Shown here in pieces: positions 13,101-24,059 of a stretch of DNA of 64,000 nt (position 1 is its first letter; every line of letters starts with the position of its first letter). The stretch is from positions 3,720,001-3,784,000 of the forward strand of contig NW_026570221.1 in NCBI RefSeq assembly GCF_019649055.1, in the 5' to 3' direction. The notes under the pieces were generated by a model. That model ran no database searches, had not been told where the DNA came from, and was given only the letters and a program-made list of their open reading frames with translations. The position numbers and the translations under genes were made by a program. This DNA is from Paramacrobiotus metropolitanus. Its lineage: Eukaryota > Tardigrada > Eutardigrada > Parachela > Macrobiotidae.

Positions 13101-16100
13101 CGACGTAACCCGATTCTTTTTTTTTGTTTTCTCATCACATCACGGTATTACGCGATGGAGTATGTTTTTCGCCGGTGCAATTTAGGTCTTAAAACGTGTA
13201 CAAGCTTGTCCAGTAATTTCTGTCGTAAAGGTACAGATAGCACGTATTTAACGGGAAAGTTGCGATATGAACGAGTGCCACTACACTACGTTTACCGCAA
13301 TGACAAATTCACTCCTCTCAAGATTTAAGATGACATAAAGTGTTTTTTACTAGCATCCGCAGTTTAATAAAATTTAATATTATATGTTACAAATCTATAT
13401 AAAGTAATTTAAATAATATGAAATAAATTACTAGCAATAAAAATTATAAAAAAATAATGTAAAACAATAAACAAATAATATTAATAAACAGTTTTTATGT
13501 TAGAATATTATCAAAATTACTATATTTCTTCCTGTAATTTTAAAGATCATGTGAGCTTTAATTGAATAATAAAATCAACAAGCAGTGTGCAAAATAGGAA
13601 CATATCCAGTGCGCATAAATCGCCAGCACCGGGTTCGAACAGTACAGCGTATATTTGCGTAATCCGCCTTAAAGCGAAAGCCCCCACTTTTTTTTGTATT
13701 CCTACGCTTTCGTCGTGGCTTTTCTAAAGAACAAATGTGCGCCGTCAGAGCGTTAAAATCGACACGAGCGGAAAAGCATCGACGCGCTCGATCAGGTGAC
13801 AGCGATAGATTGCGCGTATATTCGGTGTAACACACACGGCAACAAACAAGTGCCTGCGTAAAAAGCGAGATGGATGCGTGTTGCCGGAAAAGCCGGTGTC
13901 AGGCGTGCAATGGCATTCCATTAGCCGTTAACGCTGGTGTGCATTGTTGGCTGGGCGCCCGGTTTTACCTGCCATTCGCTGCGTTAAGGGAATCACTTGT
14001 CAACAAACAAACGAACGTGTGTGTCGTTTGGAAACTGCCATTGAACATTATGTTATGCAAGGTATACGGTATAAGGCATCCTGCGTTTCCCCTTTGAAAA
14101 ATCGGGAATCCTGCGTTTCCCCTTGGAAAAATCGGGGAAAAAGCCGGATGCCACGTAGAACTAAGTAAGGTGCTGAAAACGCACCGGAAGTGCGTCGAGC
14201 GAGGGCATGACACGGCGGAACGCTGATACACGTTGTATAACGTCATCGGCACTTAGTAAGCGATGCATATATAAATGCTAATTAAATGAGTCTGTGTTCT
14301 TCGTGGGCTTCTTTGATTCTCCTGTCGCAGCCTCTCTTGTAACGCACTTAACCGGCAATTATCCGGCGTATACCGGAGAAAGCGCTGTGTTGAGCGGTTT
14401 TCGTAGTGGCTACAAAGTGCTGGTTATGATGACGCTTTGGCGAAAATGCAGTTTGAAGTGCAAGATGGAATATTCGTAGAGTGACGGTGCTTGGCCCGGC
14501 TTGTGCTTGTGTGGTGCGTGTGCTAAACGGTGGCGGTTACCTGACTGGTTTCACTGGTGTCCATTCTGTGCTAAAAACAGTACTTCATTTCTCCTTTTTA
14601 ATTTGTGCGGTTACTTCTCTTCTGTTTCTTTTCCGACTGACAAGAAAAAATTATTTTTAAATAAATCGTTTGCGGCAAGTCCTTGCTACTGCCGATGTTA
14701 GGTTGTAGTCGATTCACAGAAGTCCAGACACGTTGTAAAGAAACACGCGTAAATTTAAATTATAGCAAACAATCTGACAGATGTACACAGAATCCCTTTT
14801 CTGACTTCCGGGCTTTTTAACTTAACAGTGCATGTACCTGTTTCCTAAGTCTCTTTCTGCTTCCTTTCGGTGATCTTTCGCTATTGCTGCCTAGCATGCG
14901 CTTGCATTTACTCGCGGCACCGAACACCGGCACTTACGAATATTGGCGGAATTTTGTTGTTTGCGTATACGTTGATCCGCTGGATCAATGACGCGCTGAC
15001 TGCGCGGATATTGATTAGTAAAATTGCATCATGGTAGCTAAAGGTACCTCATTTTATTTTAGAAAAAAATTATAAATATAAAATAAAAATATATATTACA
15101 TATATTATATATAAAATATAGTTAATATACTACAAATATAAAACTGGTTGAAAAAAATAAAAATTTTTGCCGATATTCGTAAGCGCCGAGGCCGGTACGC
15201 GTGACGTAATCGGTTGGCAGTTGGAAACGGAATGTTGAGAGTGCGCTCGGCCGGTGCGTAGGTGCTGCTGATCGTCTCGATCGGGCTGGCGGCCAGTCGG
15301 CGGCGCGAGGGCCGGCAGTACGCGCCGGACCGCGCCATGTTCACGGCGTCCGTAGAGAACTGGCTGGCCGAGTACTTCCTCACCGGGGAGGTCTTCTATC
15401 TGTGCGTGCAGACCGCCGGCCTGGTGTGGGTGACGGCCGTCCTCCTGACCTACGCCATGCACATCGTCTCCTCCGTCATCGTCCCCAAGACCACCATCCA
15501 CGAGGTGGTCTTCAACTTCATCTTCATCCTCATGTTCTGGACCGCCGGCATCGTCGAGCTGGCCGAGACCATCCCCAACGCCTGGGCCTTCCCGCCCAAC
15601 CGCGTCGATATGGCCCAGGGGGATTGGGGCTGTCGGGTGGCCGCCGGGGTACGTTAGTCTAAGAAATCTAAGAAACCTAAGAAATCTTGAGGGTGCGGTC
15701 TCGAAGTTTAAGCGAATTTAGCTTGCTGTATACCGTGGCCACGCCCACAGTTATGATTCGAAAAGCCACATATCTGTATTGGGAATTAAATTCGTTTCGA
15801 AGAGGAGACCCACTCTAAGAAATCTAAGAAACCTAAGAAATCTTGAGGGTGTGGTCTCCAATTCCAAGCGAATCTAGCTTTGGTATGGCGTATGCAGCGG
15901 CCACGCCTACAGTTACGGTTCGGGAAAGCACCGTAGCTTTATTTGAATGAAATTCGCTTCGAAGATGAGACCCACTCTACGAAACCTAAGAAATCTAAGA
16001 AATTAATAGTAACTGCCCCTCCGCAGGCGCTCTCCCTCTTCACCGGCACCTTCTTCCTCATCAGCTTCGCGCTGGCCGTCAAGGAGCTGCAGGGACCCAA

Positions 16101-16143
16101 ACGCAGCGCCCCCATCAGCGCCAGTCCCATCAGCACACGCTAG
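10142..16143 (+). CDS. MARVEL-domain four-pass membrane protein (first exon plus cassette a)
   Basis: Three exons: 10142-10288, 15262-15648 and 16027-16143, all in phase 0 with good sites (CTG|GTAAGTG; TGCGTAG|GTG; GGG|GTACGT; CCGCAG|GCG), giving 216 residues. The N-terminal 35 or so residues are Thr/Asn-rich (NHT and NAT sequons). Helix 1 spans the first junction (PGILKLVELVLLIVSIG), a typical MARVEL start, followed by RRREG. Helix 2 is around LTGEVFYLCVQTAGLVWV, helix 3 around FNFIFILMFWTAGIVEL, and helix 4 in the last exon (LSLFTGTFFLISFALAVKEL), ending in a short polar tail. MARVEL proteins act in vesicle trafficking, junctions and membrane apposition; a specific role is not inferable. 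The first intron is almost 5 kb. Two further downstream exon sets follow and could use the same first exon. Polyadenylation signal AATAAA at 16494. Confidence 0.78.
10719..10740. repeat. 22-bp perfect palindrome in the first MARVEL intron
   Basis: A self-complementary run built on GATCCGATCGA. Function unknown. Confidence 0.8.
13198..13345 (+). repeat. MITE-like family A, half copy inside the MARVEL first intron
   Basis: It starts with the terminal motif GTACAAGCTTGTCC and continues with blocks GTAAAGGTACAGATAGC and CACTACACTACGTTTACC. These match the reverse complement of the right half of the complete element at 17136-17466. The rest of the element is missing. Confidence 0.75.
14078..14136 (+). 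repeat. Two-copy 30-bp tandem repeat
   Basis: The unit ATCCTGCGTTTCCCCTT, ending GAAAA, occurs at 14078 and again at 14108 with one main substitution. Intronic. Confidence 0.85.
15659..16002 (+). repeat. Intronic tandem duplication of about 160 bp
   Basis: Almost the entire intron between MARVEL exons 15648 and 16027 consists of two diverged copies (starts at 15659 and 15815) and a stub (15977). Each begins with purine-rich AAGAAACCTAAGAAA-type runs and ends GAGACCCACTC. The same purine-rich run recurs in sense orientation in the ZP gene introns. Confidence 0.85.
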
Positions 16144-16743
16144 ACTAATTCGACTTCCGGTTATATACAGCGCCACTCAAGCAAAAATGACTACCTGAGG
16201 AGATTTAACGCTATAGTGCAGTATATCAGAGATCTGAGCAGCTTTCTTGTATATCATTACCAGAGTAGAGTAGTTAGTTAGCCAGCCCAGTGCTTCCTTA
16301 TTCGTGGCTTAAATTCCGTTGCCTTCCTCGTCCGTTGTTGTACAATTTTGTCATTATACATAATAGCAGCGCTTATTTTTCTTATGTTTGACAGAGACGA
16401 CAGTAGTACGTATATTTCACGGGAAATTCAATTCGGCATAGAGTTGTTATGTAGTAAATACGTGTAGCGATGTGGTGTTGACTTTAGCAATCAGCAATAA
16501 AACAAACAGCCATATATCTGTGTTTATCATGCTACCTTGTTAAGAACACACCATAAACTTTACCAAACGTCAATACAACTAATTCTTTAACAGCTCTGTT
16601 GATGTGTGTTGGTTGTGGGGCTTTCACTGTTCTCTGTCCATGTGTCTGTGCCGCGCTATATAAACATGCTGCCCGCCTCCCTTGGGCGGTGCTTAGTGAG
16701 ACTGAACGGCCGGCATGAAGGCGTATGGTACCGTGTGCTGCAG
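16144..16743 (+). other. 3' UTR and spacer before MARVEL cassette b
   Basis: Contains AATAAA at 16494. I searched for a first exon like 10142-10288 (NHT sequons, STPGF, PGILK) and found none, so cassette b has no private first exon here. Confidence 0.5.
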
Positions 16744-18497
16744 ATCATCACAGTGGTGGCGCTGGGCCTGGTGGCGTCGCGGCGGCGCGAGGGCGCGGCC
16801 ACGGCGGTGGGCTGGCCCATTGAGTTCTACATGGTGGGGGAGGTGTTCTTCCTGTGCGTGTGCACGGCCTCGTTGGTGTACCTCTTCGGCCAGCTGACCA
16901 CCTTCTGCTGGTCCGTCACCTCCTCCGTCCTCATCCCCAAGACCACCTACCTCGAGGTCATCCTCAACTTGTTCTTCGTCCTCATGTGGATCACCGCCGG
17001 CATTGAACTCTTGTGTCTGACGGCGCGCGAGGGCTGGAACTACCCCATGGCCATGCTCTACTCCGACTGGGGCTGCCGGATTGCCGCCGGGGTACGTTCA
17101 TGATAGACATTAGACTGATAGTATGCTTATATAGTGTACAAGCTTGTCCGGTAATTTCTGACGAATCTATACAGCGATTTACACGAATTTGCGTGTTACG
17201 CAAAAACTTCACAGTACAGCGCGCCACGCCACACTCTTTAAACACGTAACTTGCATTTGACTGGCTGGTGGCTTGGTACACGCCATACAGTTGTATGAGG
17301 ATAATAATAACTGCCTGGTGGAAGGTGGCTAGAAAATGGTCAATGCAGTAAGCGACAATCTGCCTGCATGTAGGAAATTTGATAAACGTAGTGAAGGGGC
17401 CATCGTTATAAGCGCAAACTCCGCGCTAGCTGTACCTTTACGTAGGAAAACCGGACAAGCTTGTACGTATCGTGTAAACATGTAGAATGGTGAACTTTAT
17501 TGATGTAATATTTGGGCACCTCCGTCTACTCTTTAATTATGCAGATAGGTAAAAGTGACCTTTATATATACATGTACATATATAAAAGTAACATTGCATG
17601 TACATATTTCAAAGTGACCTTTGATGCTTTTTTCTTTACACACGCGAATCACTTCAACTGCGTATCGTATGTACGTATAAATGTAACCTTTAGTGGAAAA
17701 GGTATTGAAAACTAGCGCTTACATAACATAAAAGTGCATACGTGCATGGGCGTAAACAGGACCATTATTACTTTTGTATATACAAGTAAATTATCCATCC
17801 ATATGTATCATTTAAATGTATATAGTATCATATAAATGCATATATATGCATATGGTAATAAGGGAGCAAAAGTAAACGTGTTCCACCGTTCCCCTGTACT
17901 GCTGCCGTCACCCGGCTGGGTTTGACGTAGTGGCTGAACATGGCGCTTATGTACCGCGCCAGATTTAACCACATGTATTACCGTAACGCCACTCCAGGCG
18001 ACTGACGGCAGCAGTACAGGGGAACGGTGGAACGCGTCTACTTTCGCCCCTTATATACTCGTATATGGATATACTCTGTACATATAAGATATAAAAATGT
18101 AGCGTGTCATAGCACCATATATATCACATATTTATAGAAGAACTCACATATTTATATAGATCACATATTTATAGAAACATTTACAGAAGCATGTATTACC
18201 GGTACATATATTTTACATATAAACGAGAGTGACCTTTCCCTTTATATACACTGGTGTTCTTGTATATATGTGCATAAGTCCAGATACGTGTATATGTATA
18301 CATATGAGCGAATGTGGCCCTTGTTAGGCATAAACCCTTTTACATTGCTTTGCACCGTAATTTTGCATATCCATATATATATAATATTATGTGACCTTTG
18401 TTATTTGCAGTCGCTAGGCCTCTTCCTGGCCGTCTTCTTCATCGCCAGCCTGGCTCTGGCCATCAAAGAGTTCGCCGGGCCCCGCAACCAGGCCTAA
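16744..18497 (+). CDS. MARVEL cassette b (helices 1-4, no first exon of its own)
   Basis: Exons 16744-17091 (116 codons, acceptor GTGCTGCAG|ATC, donor GGG|GTACGT) and 18411-18497 (28 codons plus TAA, acceptor TTATTTGCAG). Both are in phase 0 and intact. The product parallels cassette a: the IITVVALGLVASRRREG first helix, GEVFFLCVCTASLVYL, a conserved SSVLIPKTTYLEV loop, ILNLFFVLMWITAGIELL, DWGCRIAAG at the exon end, then SLGLFLAVFFIASLALAIKEF. The entry phase equals the exit phase of the 10142-10288 exon, so it is either an alternatively spliced cassette of one transcription unit or a tandem copy that lost its first exon. The intact frame favours use. The 1.3-kb intron holds two MITE-like elements and four copies of GTGACCTTT in sense orientation, one ending 10 bases before the acceptor junction. 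Confidence 0.72.
17136..17466 (+). mobile_element. MITE-like element, family A (complete copy)
   Basis: A 331-bp element with perfect 17-bp terminal inverted repeats: GTACAAGCTTGTCCGGT at 17136-17152 and its reverse complement at 17450-17466. There is no coding capacity. Related pieces lie at 8911-9030, 13198-13345 and about 41360-41860. Non-autonomous DNA transposon by structure; the superfamily was not determined. Confidence 0.8.
17869..18053 (+). mobile_element. MITE-like element, family B (copy 1)
   Basis: About 185 bp with inverted repeats of roughly 50 bp: the 5' end begins TAAGGGAGCAAAAGTA and reads inward to CCCCTGTACTGCTGCCGTC; the 3' end is its near-exact reverse complement. Flanking TA dinucleotides fit a TA target-site duplication, as in Tc1/mariner-type MITEs. 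The interior shares TTATGTACCGCGCC-type and TTTAACCA blocks with copy 2 at about 24371-24570. Confidence 0.82.
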
Positions 18498-19406
18498 GAG
18501 ACTCCATGAACGGGATTCTATTCGGCTTCCATTCCTTGGGCTTTGGGGAATTACTGACATTGCACGTCCCATACGTCGCCGATCAGCGACCACGTGCACT
18601 ACATATTATCCATAGTCTTGTCTTCCGGCCAGCTAATATACCCGCAGTAGTTACTCGCCAGTCACAGACATAGAAAGAGAGATTAAGTTAGAATTTTTTG
18701 CTTTACCTTCTTCCATTAGATCTATCCTTCATTATTGTTAACCTTTGCGCTAGTTGTTTCAAGCACTCCGACGCAGTTACATGTACATGGTCAAATCCCC
18801 GTGACGTTATTTTTGTTGTCTCGTTGTACAGCTTTATTCTAACAATACACACAGCCACGTGCATTCTTAGTCTCAGCGTACACAAACCGCAATTCCTTAG
18901 AAAACATCCCAGACTTACGTAACATCATTATGTCGTACAGCATCCACTACTGAATGATTTCTTACGTAGAAACTTGCATGGATACGTAGTTCTACATATG
19001 TACGAGAATCTGTACAAACGCTACAAGTGGAATAATCTTGCCAATAGGTTTATGAAATGTTATTAATAATTAGCTTCTCGCATAATGACCACCGATCACC
19101 ACCTGCGGTATAGGATAAGTTTGTGATACGCAAGAAGGAAACCGTCTGCCGCTATCAACAAATTAAAATACGAGTACTGTAGTGTTACCATCTTACCGGT
19201 AATACTTATGTAATTATGAATAATAATGTGACTGACTATATATAAGCCAGCACACTCTAATAAGCATACCTAATTACAGATACTGTAGTTTAATTTAATT
19301 TAATTTAGCACGTACACACTGGTATACGATGCACAGTTTCACTAGTTTGGCATGAAATAAACCACGGTAATTTAATATTAAATTATGAATATTGGTCCAT
19401 GTTAAG
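18498..19406 (+). other. 3' UTR and spacer between MARVEL cassettes b and c
   Basis: No first-exon-like sequence was found. The stretch 18720-18960 is recognisably duplicated in inverted orientation at about 43600-43850. No AATAAA directly follows cassette b. Confidence 0.5.
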
Positions 19407-20144
19407 ATGATGGTGATTGTGGCGCTGGCACTGGTGGCCAGTTTGCGGGAGGACCGGCAGCTGACCAGCGGCCTGAACGGCACGGACTACCTGTCGTATC
19501 CGCGCGAGATGTTCCTGTCGGGGGAAGTATACTTCCTGTGCGCGCAGACGCTGGCCTTGGGTGTGCTGACGATGGTGCTGCTGACGTACGCCTTCCACAC
19601 CGTCTCCAGCATGATCATCCCCAAGGCCACCGCCCTGGAGAACACCTTCAACATGACCCTGGCCATTCTACTCCTCATCGCCGGTATCGTCGAGATCGTC
19701 CAGACCGAACAGTGGAAGGTATAAACCCTAAGAACAAAATTATTTAAAGGTCATCAGTATAATAGATCAGTATATAATAAATCCTTAGCAATACTGTAAG
19801 GACATAAGAAAATGTGTCTGAACATTCTTGTTTTTTGCCGGCAGATCAGCCAGACCCGCCAAATCTTTCTCTTTACCGACCAACAGTACGGAAAGCACCT
19901 GGCCGCCGGGGTACGTAAAATGTTTTCAGCTTTTGGTCTGCTGCTTCTGATCTGGTTAATTCCGATAACGAACGAGACTCTAGTCTGCTAAATAGCTACG
20001 AACGAACATTTCCAATCCCGGTGATTCATTTCTTGCGCAAAGGTTCGCTTGCTGTTGTAGATCATCTCGCTGGTGACCGGTGTGTGCTTCCTGGCCAGCT
20101 TCGCGCTATCCCAACGAGAACTGCAAGGCCCCAAGCCCGTGTAA
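19407..20144 (+). CDS. MARVEL cassette c (helices 1-4, no first exon of its own)
   Basis: Exons 19407-19718 (104 codons), 19845-19910 (22 codons) and 20061-20144 (27 codons plus TAA), all phase 0. Acceptors are GTTAAG, TTGCCGGCAG and GTTGTAG; donors AAG|GTATAA and GGG|GTACGT. Product: MMVIVALALVAS first helix, LREDRQLTS loop, SGEVYFLCAQTLALGVLTMVL helix 2, SSMIIPKATALENTFN, MTLAILLLIAGIVEIV helix 3, a short HLAAG end, then IISLVTGVCFLASFALSQREL helix 4. It has one more intron than a and b. The ATG at 19407 could start translation, but alignment with a and b shows it aligns to an internal position, so it is more likely joined to an upstream exon. Helix 2 and 3 coding DNA is duplicated with high identity in inverted orientation at 42404-42625. 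Confidence 0.7.
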
Positions 20145-22102
20145 AGCGACCGGGATTTCCGGGATCCTGATAACCCGGATCCGGCTGATAATGCTTGGCC
20201 GGCGTCGTCCACTGGTCCTTGTTAATATATACCTTTCGTCCACTCTGAGCAAACCAAAATTCCGTCACGCATGTTTCCCCGCTTCCTTGTCCTCATGATC
20301 TGCATCGATTTCACAGAATTTTGTGATCACCAAAGTTACTACTGATCGGAGAGAATAATATGTGCATACCCAGGCATTAATTGTGTTCGTACTTTCTCCC
20401 ATATTAATCACTGTTTTGTTTTGGAACCATAAACACAGTTTGAAATGTTTCCCATTTTGTCAGTTATTGCAATATTATTTCTTATTACTGGTACTAGTAT
20501 AGCCGCAGCGTATCTGTACTTACTGTTTGTAAGCTGGATCTGTCTAGTACCTAGGCGCGCTTTCTTGTTCATCCTGGTTCAGCTGAACCTGATTCACCCA
20601 CGAAATTAAAATGTATCCAGACCGAAATGTTCGTGGCCAGTAGCAATGGTTAATCTTCTAAAGTTATACAAAAATAGGACTATACATCCCGGTATGTTCG
20701 TCCATATAAAATATTATTTTTTGCATGTCATTCTCTGTATACTGGTGGTGGTAGAGAAGGGAGAATGAGAAATGGATACTGTCTGGCCGGAATATGAGCA
20801 TATACTCGTAATATCGGTTTTGGTCGATCTTTTCTGGTTTGATGGCACTGGCGTAGCCGGTACGGAGTAATACATATCAGATTCTAAGAATCTGGAAAAC
20901 GTGGGTTTTATCGCACTTACACTACCTATGTACGATGTCGAATATACGTAAGTACACGTCTACAGCCACACGTTTCGTCTTGCGAGTAGGCAAAAGGCAC
21001 GCGAAGGCACCTTAGATTACGATCAAAACAGTAGGCTTTCAGAGTGGGCACAACATTCGATTGCATAGCGAAAATTGTTTGCCATCTGGTGTTTTAGTGA
21101 CGCTACCATTTCCGGGAATTCTAGAACATGTTCAGTCATGGTACTACTGTATTAACAGAGTTGTAACCATTCACGCTATGCTTATTGTATAGGCAGCAGT
21201 CGTGAGCATGCAAATGGAAATTCTCACAAAAAAATAAAATATCAAAAATAATACATTGTAGACACCGATAGACGATTCATAGTGTTGCTTAATCTGCTGT
21301 ACCTTTGGAGCGTCGTTTGCGGAACTGATTCGTTTTGCTGGCTGGAAGATCCCTGACGCTACAGGAGAGCCTAGATCCACGGCCTTTTTGAGACAGCGAT
21401 TAAGTTTGGCTGTTGTCAGAGGAAACGCAGCAGCTGTTTTGGGCACCTTGAGTGCACGTCATAAGATCTTGAACGACAATAATGATTATGGGAGTTTTTC
21501 AATGTTTAGATTTTATTCATTTTAATTAGTGTAAACCTGTGAAAGCATACCGATATGTGCACTGGCTGTTGCCTATTAATTATTATCATCGGCTGTATTC
21601 CATGACCTATACTGTAGATTGTTGCATACAGTGCCATTTTTGTGGTACCAATGAATTACTACGTAACAATATTTTATTTAAACACTATTTCCGGCTCCAA
21701 AGAGCCGGAAAAAAATTTGTCATCTTTTTAAACGACGTCTTTTGTGGTACTACGCTTACCAGGTTGATTGCCCATGCAAAGGTCATTAGGGCCTGGTTCA
21801 TCAATAAATTGCCATCAAATTGAAACATAACGCGCTAGCGTTTAATGTCCACCACAATTTACTTTGCGTTCGGGTTATACAGTGTCTGATCCATCAGTGC
21901 CGAAAACTGGCCCGAAATGAACAAACTAGAAAGTGGCAAGAAACGGCGCATGGAAATTAAGAGTAAAGTAACAAGAAAAAAACGAGCTGGCATCGATAGC
22001 AAAGACACGGTATTTAAACAACAGAACTGCCGCCATTAGTCACCTTACGGCTGTGGATCTTGCGGACAGGCTGGCCATTTCCGCTGAATGGATCACAGGC
22101 AA
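20145..22102. other. No gene recognised between the MARVEL cluster and the Diedel-like genes
   Basis: Non-coding by inspection. It holds one copy of a dispersed duplication (20480-20720). Open frames here are short and AT-rich. Confidence 0.45.
20480..20720 (+). repeat. Dispersed duplication, copy 1
   Basis: Shares ordered blocks with 24060-24290: TCTGTCTAGTACCTAGGCGCGC / TTTGTCTAGTACCTAGGCGCGC cores, a TCCTGGTT.AGCTGAACC block, AAATTAAAATG.ATCCAGA and AAAGTTA.A. About 3.5 kb apart, same orientation. Confidence 0.8.
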
Positions 22103-22351
22103 TTAATAGCATCCATCGACGCAGCGTCCGGTGCGGCAGCCTCCTTCGCAGTTGCAGCCGAAGATGTTGCACTTCCCGTGCCCGCAGTACGGTGTCCCGA
22201 TCGTGCAATCGCCGCAGATCGTCGTGTACAGCGAACTCGGCTTCCCATCCATCCGACACACCGCCAACGGTTTGCCACCGCAGCATTCCGCACGGCTGCC
22301 ACGGAAGAGCGGCGACACCAACAGCCCCACAACTACCAGAGACGAGAACAT
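22103..22351 (-). CDS. Secreted Diedel-like cysteine-rich protein
   Basis: Single-exon frame of 82 residues. A GTG nine codons upstream is in frame, but the ATG at 22351 gives a clean signal peptide (MFSSLVVVGLLVSPLFRGSRA, cleavage before ECC). The mature 61 residues hold 12 cysteines (23, 24, 32, 46, 49, 56, 61, 66, 68, 72, 77, 81), with the CC start and the YCGHGKCNIFGCNC core followed by GGCRTG. That core is characteristic of the insect Diedel family, secreted immune-modulating cytokines with relatives in some insect DNA viruses. A TATA box lies about 90 bases upstream. It is divergent to the EF-hand-bearing paralogue at 23217, and both share the complete cysteine pattern. Function as an immune regulator is by family only. 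Confidence 0.82.
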   Translation of the reverse strand: MFSSLVVVGLLVSPLFRGSRAECCGGKPLAVCRMDGKPSSLYTTICGDCTIGTPYCGHGKCNIFGCNCEGGCRTGRCVDGCY

Positions 22352-22440
22352 TTTTTTATCAAAGGTCACTAGCGTGTAATATAGAAAAACTACAGTGTAT
22401 GTGAAATAAAATGCTGTAAAGCAAGATGGTGCGGTTGACG

Positions 22441-22448
22441 CTTATATA
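22441..22448 (-). promoter_or_regulatory. TATA box of the minus-strand Diedel-like gene
   Basis: TATATAAG read on the minus strand, about 90 bases before ATG 22351. Spacing fits a short 5' UTR. Confidence 0.55.
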
Positions 22449-22668
22449 CAGTGCAGCACAGAATTTCCGTACTACGTATGGAAACGCTATCCGTCCGGAA
22501 ATTCCACAATTCCGGAAATCATGGAACCGCCGGACTGACGAACGCCAGCGCCAAGGCGTACGTGATAAGTTGTACGCTTTGTCCGTTCTGCTGGTCGGGA
22601 AATTCCACATTTTCCGTGCAACGTCCACTGGTGGCGCTGGTGCTGTGCACAACATATTACTGCACTGT

Positions 22669-22708
22669 ACATTACATTACATTATACATTACATTACATT
22701 ACGTTACA
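22669..22708 (+). repeat. ATTAC simple repeat
   Basis: Imperfect (ATTAC)n run in the spacer between the divergent Diedel-like genes. Confidence 0.9.
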
Positions 22709-23130
22709 GTTTAGTACATTATAGCATGTTACGTTACAGCACTGTACGTGGCTGTCGTTGTACGTTATTTAGCAGTGCTATTGGTACAGCGGTGGTACGC
22801 TGTGTAGACGCACCCCGAAATGACGAGAGGCAAGCTTCATTTTGTGCATCATGTTTCCAAATTTTTTCCCCATGGCTTCGCAACATTTTGCAGAAGCATC
22901 AGTCAGCTTTCTTTGTTGTGCACCGGACACTGCCTGATGACAGCAGCATCGTCAGGAAACTGCGCGGTAGCTAAGCCGAACGACGAAGGCATTAAAGCCG
23001 AGGACGATAAACATCAGTGATCTTTGGACTCCTTTATACCATAACTGACCGATCCAGTTCGGCGAATCTGCAGGCGTCACCGGGAGCCTAGATCATCACT
23101 GGACTCTGACCTAAACTGTGTCGTACGTCA

Positions 23131-23150
23131 TATAAATATATATAAAATTT
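23131..23150 (+). promoter_or_regulatory. TATA-rich promoter of the Diedel/EF-hand gene
   Basis: TATAAATATATATAAAA lies about 70-85 bases before ATG 23217, which suggests a transcription start near 23165. Confidence 0.5.
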
Positions 23151-23216
23151 CTGACATGGTTCGTGCTTGTAATTTACTCCAAGACTTTTCCTTTCGAATC
23201 GATACTTTCACGAATC

Positions 23217-23684
23217 ATGAGTGCTTCCACCATGGTATTTTTCGCTAGTTCGGCACTGATTCTTCTCCTGTCGGTCCACACGGGACCGGTGCACGGTGTG
23301 TGCTGTTTGGAAGAACGCGTGCGCGAATGCCAACCGGACGGCACCATCATCACGCTGTGGTACAAAGGCTGCGGCGACTGCAGCGTCGGGACACCGTACT
23401 GCGGTCACGGTGCGTGCAATATCTTTGGCTGCAACTGCGCTGGCGGTTGCCGCACCGGTTCCTGTAACGGGGAATGCCGAGAGCGGAAAAGACGCCACCT
23501 CCCCGGTGTGGCGGTGCAGGAGGTGCTGGACGGCATCGACCGCAACCACGACGGCCAACTCAACCTGACGGAGGTCCGGGGATGGTTCGCGCCGAAAGGT
23601 CACCGTGTGGATGACGTCCTGGCGCGGTTCGCCGCGCTGGATGTGGATGGCGATTGGCATCTGGCGGCTGCCGAAGTGGACTGA
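23217..23684 (+). CDS. Secreted Diedel-like domain fused to two EF-hands
   Basis: 155 residues, single exon. ATG 23217 gives a signal peptide of about 27 residues (LILLLSVHTGPVHG, then VCC); the ATG at 23232 has the better context (TCCACCATGG) and is an alternative. Residues 28-87 repeat the 12-cysteine pattern of the neighbouring gene (29, 30, 38, 52, 55, 62, 67, 72, 74, 78, 83, 87), with YCGHGACNIFGCNC and GGCRTG. A basic RERKRR at 88-93 matches a furin-type site. EF loop 1 is D108-E119 (DRNHDGQLNLTE, canonical). Loop 2 is D142-E153 (DVDGDWHLAAAE, Trp in place of the usual Gly at position 6, all ligand positions kept). It is predicted to be a secreted calcium-binding cytokine-like protein, possibly cleaved between the modules. 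I know of no described Diedel protein with EF-hands. Confidence 0.8.
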   Translation: MSASTMVFFASSALILLLSVHTGPVHGVCCLEERVRECQPDGTIITLWYKGCGDCSVGTPYCGHGACNIFGCNCAGGCRTGSCNGECRERKRRHLPGVAVQEVLDGIDRNHDGQLNLTEVRGWFAPKGHRVDDVLARFAALDVDGDWHLAAAEVD

Positions 23685-24059
23685 TGTCTTGCAGACTATC
23701 CGCAGTGGGCTTTTGGTCATTTGATTCCTTTACACTTCCTTGTAGATGTCTGGTCTGCTGAATTTTTTCCACTTTTCCACCATTTTGGAGCGCGTTAGTT
23801 AGACTCATTTGGAAAATAGTCATTGCTATTTTTGTTAGTGGTTATCCAGGTATCTGTACATAAGAGATAAATCTTTAGTGAATGAAGGTGAAAGTTGCTG
23901 TATGAATATTCAGTGCTTTTTCAAATGTTTTCGTCAGCGGCATCAAGTTGTCAAGTTGGTACTCTCACCGTACGTATACCTAACTGTTCTTTTCGCACCA
24001 TAAACAGATGCGATTTAATAATTCACGTTCCGTTATTACAATAATAAATCGTTTTCATT

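Noticed and set aside
15105-15501. Minus-strand frames opposite MARVEL cassette a
   Set aside because: Shadow frames; the plus strand has the helices and splice sites.
22352-22369. Upstream GTG as start of the small Diedel-like gene
   Set aside because: The ATG at 22351 gives a compact signal peptide; the upstream segment includes a copy of the GTGACCTTT motif and adds charged residues before the hydrophobic core.
22426-22974. 182-codon plus frame between the Diedel-like genes
   Set aside because: It runs through an ATTAC simple repeat, shows no domain or splice signal and overlaps the promoter region of the minus-strand gene.
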